A stretch of DNA of 64,000 nucleotides from Tetramitus jugosus. Taxonomy: Eukaryota; Heterolobosea; Eutetramitea; Acrasida; Vahlkampfiidae. A program made the position numbers and the translations under genes. Below, one piece after another: positions 59,030 through 64,000 of this stretch (position 1 is the stretch's first letter; each line of letters starts with the position of its first letter). The stretch lies in NCBI GenBank assembly GCA_937625935.1, contig OW569356.1, forward strand, positions 248,001 through 312,000. Reading direction: 5' to 3'. A model generated the notes under the pieces. The model did no database searches. It saw nothing but the letters and a program-made list of their open reading frames with translations, and was not told the origin of the DNA.

Positions 59030-60919
59030 TTAGTAGCTACTACTTTCGTCTGTATTTAATTCGTACAAGTGACCTGACTTCAAAAACCATCCAAATATCG
59101 AATACCTAGGTTTGTTAGTCATACATGGTAGAACTTCGTGCCATCGAGGAATCGTGAAGCTGACAACACTATTATACTCTGGAACGTAGGTTCTATCACC
59201 ATCAATGTCAACTAAAGCACCTCCATCTTCCTTTTTCCAATCAGGTGTCAAGTAGTAAATCACAGCAACATATCTGGAGTACTCCTGCCCGTCAATATCT
59301 TTGTACTGACGATCATCATGTGGATCAATAAAGTGCGCGTTCGTGTACCGACCAGCGCTAAATGTACTCTCGCAATCTGGCATCAATCGTCTGAAAATAT
59401 TGAAAATAGCATCGTTGTATGGGAAGCTTTTTGTTGAGTGGAATGCATGATCGATATTGTTCCGTTTGATATTTTCATTGGCTTGTGTAAGGATCCATTC
59501 ATCTTCGCTGATCGAATCAACAACATTATACAATCGATCGGCAATTTCAGCTGGTAAAAAGTTTGAAATCTTGACCAATCCGTTATTCTTACTCAATAAA
59601 TCCATCAGATTGTACTGTTTAACAAAGTTATTCATGTTAAATGATGCACGTGTATACATGCTTCTCGACATTAATTGATTCATAACCTTGTTCTCAAATT
59701 GAAGAGCCTCTTGCAATACAGACGTAGCTTGCTTTCTCAAAACGGATCCAAATCCATTAGTATCATCATGTGGAAGCACACGATTCGAAATTTTGAGCTT
59801 CAATGAAGCTTCAGATACCATGGATTGAACAACATCTTGAACAGATGTCTGTTTGGACAATCCAATAGAAAGAGCAAGCGAGTTGACTTCTGATTCACAA
59901 TATGCAATATAACCTTCTGGAATGAAACAAATATCACCGGATTGCATCTCAATTTGTTCTGCCAAAATACCATTGTTGTCCACGTCGTTCACATCATACA
60001 CTGTAATCGGATACTGTCCTCCATAGTGAAAATACGGATAGGATTCACTTTCACTCTCATTCTCCATTGGCTTATACAGCAAAATTGTCTGAGATCCTTC
60101 AATTTGAAAAACGAATCGGTCATTAGGCTCTGAAAACGTCGGAAATGCAACCATTCCACTAGGCGTATAAGTCACTGTAGCAAAACATCCACCTTGCCCT
60201 CTCCAATACTTGTCCATCATTTGTAAACAATCTGAAATAGCAACTGAGAACTCATCCATGTTCTTAAAATGAACGGACCATCCATCCTTGACATACTGTT
60301 GAACCAATTTCATGCTAACCTTTTCTGGTTCAGGTGTATAGTCCGATAGAGCACTCTCTTCATCGTCCAATCTCACCAATCTCACATCATTGCGCAAATA
60401 GAGATCATGACTCGCTAAAATTCGTGCCACATCCATCACAGAATACAAGGATAGCATCTGCTTGAACACATGTGTTGATTTTTGTTCCTTTTCCATAATG
60501 ATGGATGGCAGAGTGCGCATGTGAAGATGCGTCCTTGTTTCATAGTACTCTGTGATGAATTTTTGCAAGTTGATTGATTCCTCATTCTCATTCTCATCAT
60601 CATTAGAGTGCTTCTCTTGATTGCCATCATCGTCATCATCAATTTCATTGTTGTTTCTGACAATGGTCGCATCAGAGAACAACAACTTTTCAACAAAGTG
60701 TTTGGCTTCTTGAATGGTAGAGTCTTTTTGGCGCCAAGCATCTTTAAACATGGATGGTGTCGATTCATTATTGTTCTCTTCATTGACTTGTTGCTGTGGT
60801 GATAATTGTCGTGTCATTTGTGGCTTATCAATCTTTTGCTTCTTTAGTGGTTGTTGATTGTTGTGTTTGTTGTTATTGTTCTTCTTATTGTTTTGTTGTT
60901 GTTGTTGTTTCCTCTTCAT
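59030..60919 (-). CDS. Two-module protein: degenerate cupin/JmjC-like plus 2-oxoglutarate-Fe(II) oxygenase
   Basis: 629 residues from the ATG at 60919. C-terminal module (about 430-620): IDPHDDRQY (His534, Asp536), LTPDWKKEDGGALVD, WHEVLP (His594) and RYSIFGWFL (Arg605). This is the HxD..H iron triad with the Arg that binds 2-oxoglutarate, in a prolyl-4-hydroxylase-like spacing. N-terminal module (about 190-370) resembles a JmjC/cupin of the MINA53/NO66 type (FVFQIEGSQTILLY, MQSGDICFIPEGYIAYCES), but the place where HxD is expected reads PTFSEPNDRF, with no His, so iron binding seems lost. The N-terminus is Gln/Asn/Lys-rich low complexity. The layout resembles OGFOD1/Tpa1 (double module) in principle, but the order is different. 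Substrate unknown, possibly a ribosomal or nuclear protein. Confidence 0.75.
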   Translation of the reverse strand: MKRKQQQQQNNKKNNNNKHNNQQPLKKQKIDKPQMTRQLSPQQQVNEENNNESTPSMFKDAWRQKDSTIQEAKHFVEKLLFSDATIVRNNNEIDDDDDGNQEKHSNDDENENEESINLQKFITEYYETRTHLHMRTLPSIIMEKEQKSTHVFKQMLSLYSVMDVARILASHDLYLRNDVRLVRLDDEESALSDYTPEPEKVSMKLVQQYVKDGWSVHFKNMDEFSVAISDCLQMMDKYWRGQGGCFATVTYTPSGMVAFPTFSEPNDRFVFQIEGSQTILLYKPMENESESESYPYFHYGGQYPITVYDVNDVDNNGILAEQIEMQSGDICFIPEGYIAYCESEVNSLALSIGLSKQTSVQDVVQSMVSEASLKLKISNRVLPHDDTNGFGSVLRKQATSVLQEALQFENKVMNQLMSRSMYTRASFNMNNFVKQYNLMDLLSKNNGLVKISNFLPAEIADRLYNVVDSISEDEWILTQANENIKRNNIDHAFHSTKSFPYNDAIFNIFRRLMPDCESTFSAGRYTNAHFIDPHDDRQYKDIDGQEYSRYVAVIYYLTPDWKKEDGGALVDIDGDRTYVPEYNSVVSFTIPRWHEVLPCMTNKPRYSIFGWFLKSGHLYELNTDESSSY

Positions 60920-61079
60920 CTCGTTGTGTGATTCCTGTGTTGTTTCACACAATATTTTATCCGATCACGAGAAGTTGAAAGGTCAAGGATTCGCAGGAAC
61001 TCTCTATTGCTCCGACACCCACAAAAAAAAACAAAGCTCTTGACCCAAAACAGATATCTGTTTCATCCTATCGCTACAC

Positions 61080-63521
61080 ATGATGAGCAACAACGTCGTC
61101 AATCATCAGAACATGTTAGGGAGGGATTTGGAACAAGTTGATAGTGGTGACATGAACAATCATAATAGTCATCATCCTATGCATGAACTTGACCCATCTG
61201 ACCTCGTCACTCCACCATTGAACCTCTACCACAGTGTTCTTTCTCTTCAGTCTCAATTCTCCTCCAACGCTGCCTCTACCAAAAAAAATAAGAAGAATAC
61301 ACGGTCGAGTCAGAGACATGAGATTTCTAGTCCTAGTATCACTGGTCGACTCACTCATTCTGCTGACAGCAGTCAATCTCAACTAAACAAGAAACAACAT
61401 CAATTGTTGTTGAGTGTGAACAGTGAATCAACAACTTTATCAACCAATAGTATTAACAGTATGAGTAGTAGTAGTAGTGGTGGTAGTCGTGTGTTTGATG
61501 AGATTGAGTTGTATCATCATTCAAACAGTGGTCAATGGCACGTGTGTGATGCGATTGAAGAAGTGTTTGATTCGTTTGAAGTGCACATGATTGAAAAGGC
61601 ACATGTTTCGCTCAATCAAGCTCTCATTAAGCATCAATTCTCTACTCTGTTGTTTTCTGGTGAAACAGCAACAGAAACAATGACGGACAGAGAGAGAAAA
61701 CAGGCGGACTTTGTAGAGATTTTGTTGGACGAGTTGGATCGAACAGATGTCTCCTCTCAGTTGCATGCCATTTATGCTCTGTTATCCATTAGTCTCGGTG
61801 GTTGTTCAAGTGATGAAAACAGAGGAGAGAGCAACAATAATTGGGTGATTATGGGAAATGATGGTTCATTTCATGTGCATCAGAGAAAGCGAATGATTCA
61901 ATTCAATCAATTATTGCTGTCTCGTTGCAATGTCTTTTCACAGCTGATTCACTTGTTCAAGTATCATGCTTCACAGTTTGTAAAGTCACATTCGACAATA
62001 GATGATGAACCATTGTTAGTGTTGTGCAATCTCTTGTATGTGATGATGACCATCATGCTCACTGTCAAGAATAGGGATCACACAGATAAAGAACATCAGC
62101 TAATCATGAAAGAGATGCAATCGGACCTGTCGAATGGCTCTGATGGTACTTCTTGTGATGTTGCACAGGACAAGAGTCATTTCGTGTATTTTTGCTTCGA
62201 AATGTTACGGGATACAGTTCTATCGAATCACGTTTCGAATTCGCGTTTTCCATTTAAGAAGGTTGTATTATTGATGCAACAGGCTATACTCATTCTATTG
62301 AACGAGCCAGTGTCACCCTACGAGCAAGCAAATATGGCGCAATTGAAAACAAAGATCAAAGAAAAGGACATGAACTATTACAAGTATCGTCACTTTAACA
62401 GTGAAGAGTCCTTGTTTTCTCAATCTGTTCCCGTTTCAGAGGCAGTTTCAGTGATGAATAGTCAGGAACCAAAGCTCTACCCTTCAGCAAGTGATCCAAA
62501 GGTCAATGGCAGGGATCAACAGGAAAGAGAAATGTCTCGAATTTTATTGAGTAATCCAACAAATGCCGAGCTGTTGTATCGAACCATGTATAGTGAATTG
62601 CCACCACTTGTGTTATCCTTTTGTAGGTTGATGGTGGCATCATCTTCCCTCGACTACAGAGGATTCATCAACTTTTCTTCGATTCAACAGCAGATTTCGA
62701 GTCAAGGAAAAAATGCGGGCTTGGAACTGGAGAGACACAAGAAAATTGTGTTAAAGTCTGTATTAACCATCATTTTCTGCTTGATAAAGCAATGGAAGAA
62801 AGATGGACATGCAATGCAAAGTATGAACCTATGTCAGCTGCTTTTAGATGCAAATGCACTGCCCTCACTCGTAAATTTAATCATGGACCAAAACATGACA
62901 AAACAATTAGGAGAAGCACCGTATCGCTTAAATATAATAGATGCTGAGTATATTCCAGAGTCGACTGGTATTAACTGGAACAACATGTACATTAATGTTA
63001 CTTGCCTCAGGGTGATTCAGAAGATAACGAAATCTGTATTTTATGGAATTATGTACCTTATTAACAACAGCCTCCATGAAAAGCTGTACGAAATACTCTG
63101 TAGATTAGATCATAAGGCATGTCCACTGTTAGTCACATATGCAAGTAAGATTTTAAAGAACTTGATACCCTTTACCTCAACAGAGTGGCGGACAAGACAC
63201 AACGAATCCCTTGGGTGGGTATATCTACATGTAAATTTAACAATGTGCGACACTTGGCTGCTCTCTTCCAAACGAGGCGTCAACTCCTTAGCAGGCGAAG
63301 CGAAAAAGCAAATTGCTGACAGAAGAGTACGAATCGAGAAGTTCAACTCTCTCCACTACGACAGGTGGTGGGAGAATATGAATGAGTATCTGAAACAACA
63401 ACGAAAAACTGAAGATGACATTTATGATGAACAAGGAAACTTAATGGATGACACTGTGGTCAGAATGTACAACTCCATACAGATTACTGCTGAAGATTGC
63501 CTAAGGGAGCGATTGTTGTAA
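61080..63521 (+). CDS. STRIP1: STRIPAK subunit STRIP/Far11 (N1221-DUF3402 family)
   Basis: 813 residues. N-terminal 150 residues are Ser/Asn/His low complexity. From about 160 the N1221 region begins (FVEILLDELDRTDVSSQLHAIYALLSISLGG). The central LLCNLLYVMMTIMLTVKN, SRFPFKKVVLLMQQAILILLN and the C-terminal ASKILKNLIPFTSTEWRTRH, RVRIEKFNSLHYDRWWE match STRIP/Far11 proteins. In STRIPAK this scaffold holds striatin, PP2A and GCK kinases and regulates cell shape, polarity and fusion. The start at 61080 (ATGATGAGC) has a second Met one codon later. No introns seen. Confidence 0.85.
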   Translation: MMSNNVVNHQNMLGRDLEQVDSGDMNNHNSHHPMHELDPSDLVTPPLNLYHSVLSLQSQFSSNAASTKKNKKNTRSSQRHEISSPSITGRLTHSADSSQSQLNKKQHQLLLSVNSESTTLSTNSINSMSSSSSGGSRVFDEIELYHHSNSGQWHVCDAIEEVFDSFEVHMIEKAHVSLNQALIKHQFSTLLFSGETATETMTDRERKQADFVEILLDELDRTDVSSQLHAIYALLSISLGGCSSDENRGESNNNWVIMGNDGSFHVHQRKRMIQFNQLLLSRCNVFSQLIHLFKYHASQFVKSHSTIDDEPLLVLCNLLYVMMTIMLTVKNRDHTDKEHQLIMKEMQSDLSNGSDGTSCDVAQDKSHFVYFCFEMLRDTVLSNHVSNSRFPFKKVVLLMQQAILILLNEPVSPYEQANMAQLKTKIKEKDMNYYKYRHFNSEESLFSQSVPVSEAVSVMNSQEPKLYPSASDPKVNGRDQQEREMSRILLSNPTNAELLYRTMYSELPPLVLSFCRLMVASSSLDYRGFINFSSIQQQISSQGKNAGLELERHKKIVLKSVLTIIFCLIKQWKKDGHAMQSMNLCQLLLDANALPSLVNLIMDQNMTKQLGEAPYRLNIIDAEYIPESTGINWNNMYINVTCLRVIQKITKSVFYGIMYLINNSLHEKLYEILCRLDHKACPLLVTYASKILKNLIPFTSTEWRTRHNESLGWVYLHVNLTMCDTWLLSSKRGVNSLAGEAKKQIADRRVRIEKFNSLHYDRWWENMNEYLKQQRKTEDDIYDEQGNLMDDTVVRMYNSIQITAEDCLRERLL

Positions 63522-63560
63522 TTCCAAAAGTAAATAAGTTACACTTCAATTTATCATAAA

Positions 63561-64000
63561 TTACTTTTGTTCTGAGACTTGAGGGGCAGCAGGGGCTGAC
63601 ATTTTGGCAGCTGCAGCAGCACCGAAATCCATTTGCTTCTTTGCCAAACGAGCATAGTAGCCATCAGGGATCTGCAATAGTTCTTGGTGAGTACCCTTCT
63701 CCTTCATTTCTCCCTTGTGCATGACAACAATCATATCAGAGCCAACAATTGTGGCCAATCTGTGGGCAATCACAATCGACGTTCTGCCCTTCATCAATGT
63801 GTTCAAAGCATCTTGGACAATACCTTCTGATTGAGTATCGAGAGCAGAGGTGGCTTCATCCAATAGCAGCAATGATGGATTTTGAATCATGGCTCTTGCA
63901 ATAGCAATTCTTTGTTTTTGACCACCAGACAAGGACACACCTCTCTCACCCATCATTGTATTGTAACCATCAGGCAATTGCGTAATGAAATCGTGGGCAT
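63561..64000 (-). CDS. Second ABCB half-transporter, C-terminal part (5' truncated by window)
   Basis: The frame is open to the end of the window; about 146 residues are seen. Visible motifs: [55 protein letters not shown]. The protein closely matches the C-terminus of the ABC transporter at 37421-39460, diverging after KKQM (ends in an Ala/Lys tail instead of an acidic tail). The DNA is nearly identical over about 125 bp. It is convergent with STRIP (40 bp apart). Confidence 0.93.
   Translation of the reverse strand, partial: AHDFITQLPDGYNTMMGERGVSLSGGQKQRIAIARAMIQNPSLLLLDEATSALDTQSEGIVQDALNTLMKGRTSIVIAHRLATIVGSDMIVVMHKGEMKEKGTHQELLQIPDGYYARLAKKQMDFGAAAAAKMSAPAAPQVSEQK

Noticed and set aside
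1-64000. tRNA, rRNA, transposon or viral insertions
   Set aside because: Looked for tRNA-like arms, transposase/reverse-transcriptase motifs and terminal repeats by eye; none seen.

Overview
The window looks like nuclear DNA of a free-living amoeboflagellate, most likely Naegleria or a close heterolobosean relative. This is inferred from gene density (about 37 genes in 64 kb on both strands), short GT-AG introns in a minority of genes, the standard genetic code, and many AAC/CAA/CAT/GAT triplet runs that encode Asn, Gln, Thr, His or Asp tracts. The proteins are ordinary eukaryotic ones: no viral, transposon, rRNA, tRNA or CRISPR feature was recognised.

0-11.5 kb: 3' end of the splicing factor PRP6; a three-module paladin-type phosphatase; a GSP26-type flavin-fold protein; a CorA/Mrs2-type Mg transporter; a type II peroxiredoxin; proteasome ATPase RPT4 (three exons); an F-box-like ankyrin protein. 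11.5-25.5 kb: a tau-tubulin/CK1 kinase with a prenylation-like tail; an SLC35B4-type nucleotide-sugar transporter; an LRR protein; DDX52/Rok1 helicase; a very low-complexity RING-H2 E3; mitochondrial ISCA1; a PfkB kinase. 25.5-40 kb: a PH-domain protein; GFAT with an odd N-terminal leader; a TPR-less SGT1; the Pol I factor RRN3 (two exons across a 600-nt intron); ribulose-phosphate 3-epimerase; a half-size ABCB transporter.

40-46 kb holds the most unusual locus: an F-box protein with about eight membrane spans, followed in the same direction by a heterotrimeric G-protein alpha subunit with a complete F-box inserted between its NKxD and TCAxD guanine-binding motifs and with substitutions at key Mg/GTP residues. 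Between them lies a duplicated scrap of the first gene's 3' end. 46-64 kb: a coiled-coil protein; TAF7; a spliced RRM protein of the plant BPA1/yeast Vip1 type; kinesin-14; a small three-exon gene hidden in the kinesin leader; mitochondrial ES1/GATD3; a small coiled-coil protein; RPA3 (three exons); an LYR protein; a spliced CHCH protein; augmin HAUS1; a two-module 2-oxoglutarate oxygenase; STRIP (STRIPAK); and the 3' end of a second ABCB gene nearly identical in part to the one at 37-39 kb.

Two themes link genes here. Ubiquitin/SCF: up to four F-box or F-box-like proteins, a RING E3, a proteasome ATPase and SGT1 (a SKP1/HSP90 co-factor in other eukaryotes). Cell division: kinesin-14, HAUS1 and RPA3 lie within 9 kb, and E2F-like GGCGC elements sit in several promoters there. 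Spliced models were assembled by eye from reading frame, GT-AG boundaries and family knowledge; no alignment or expression data were available.
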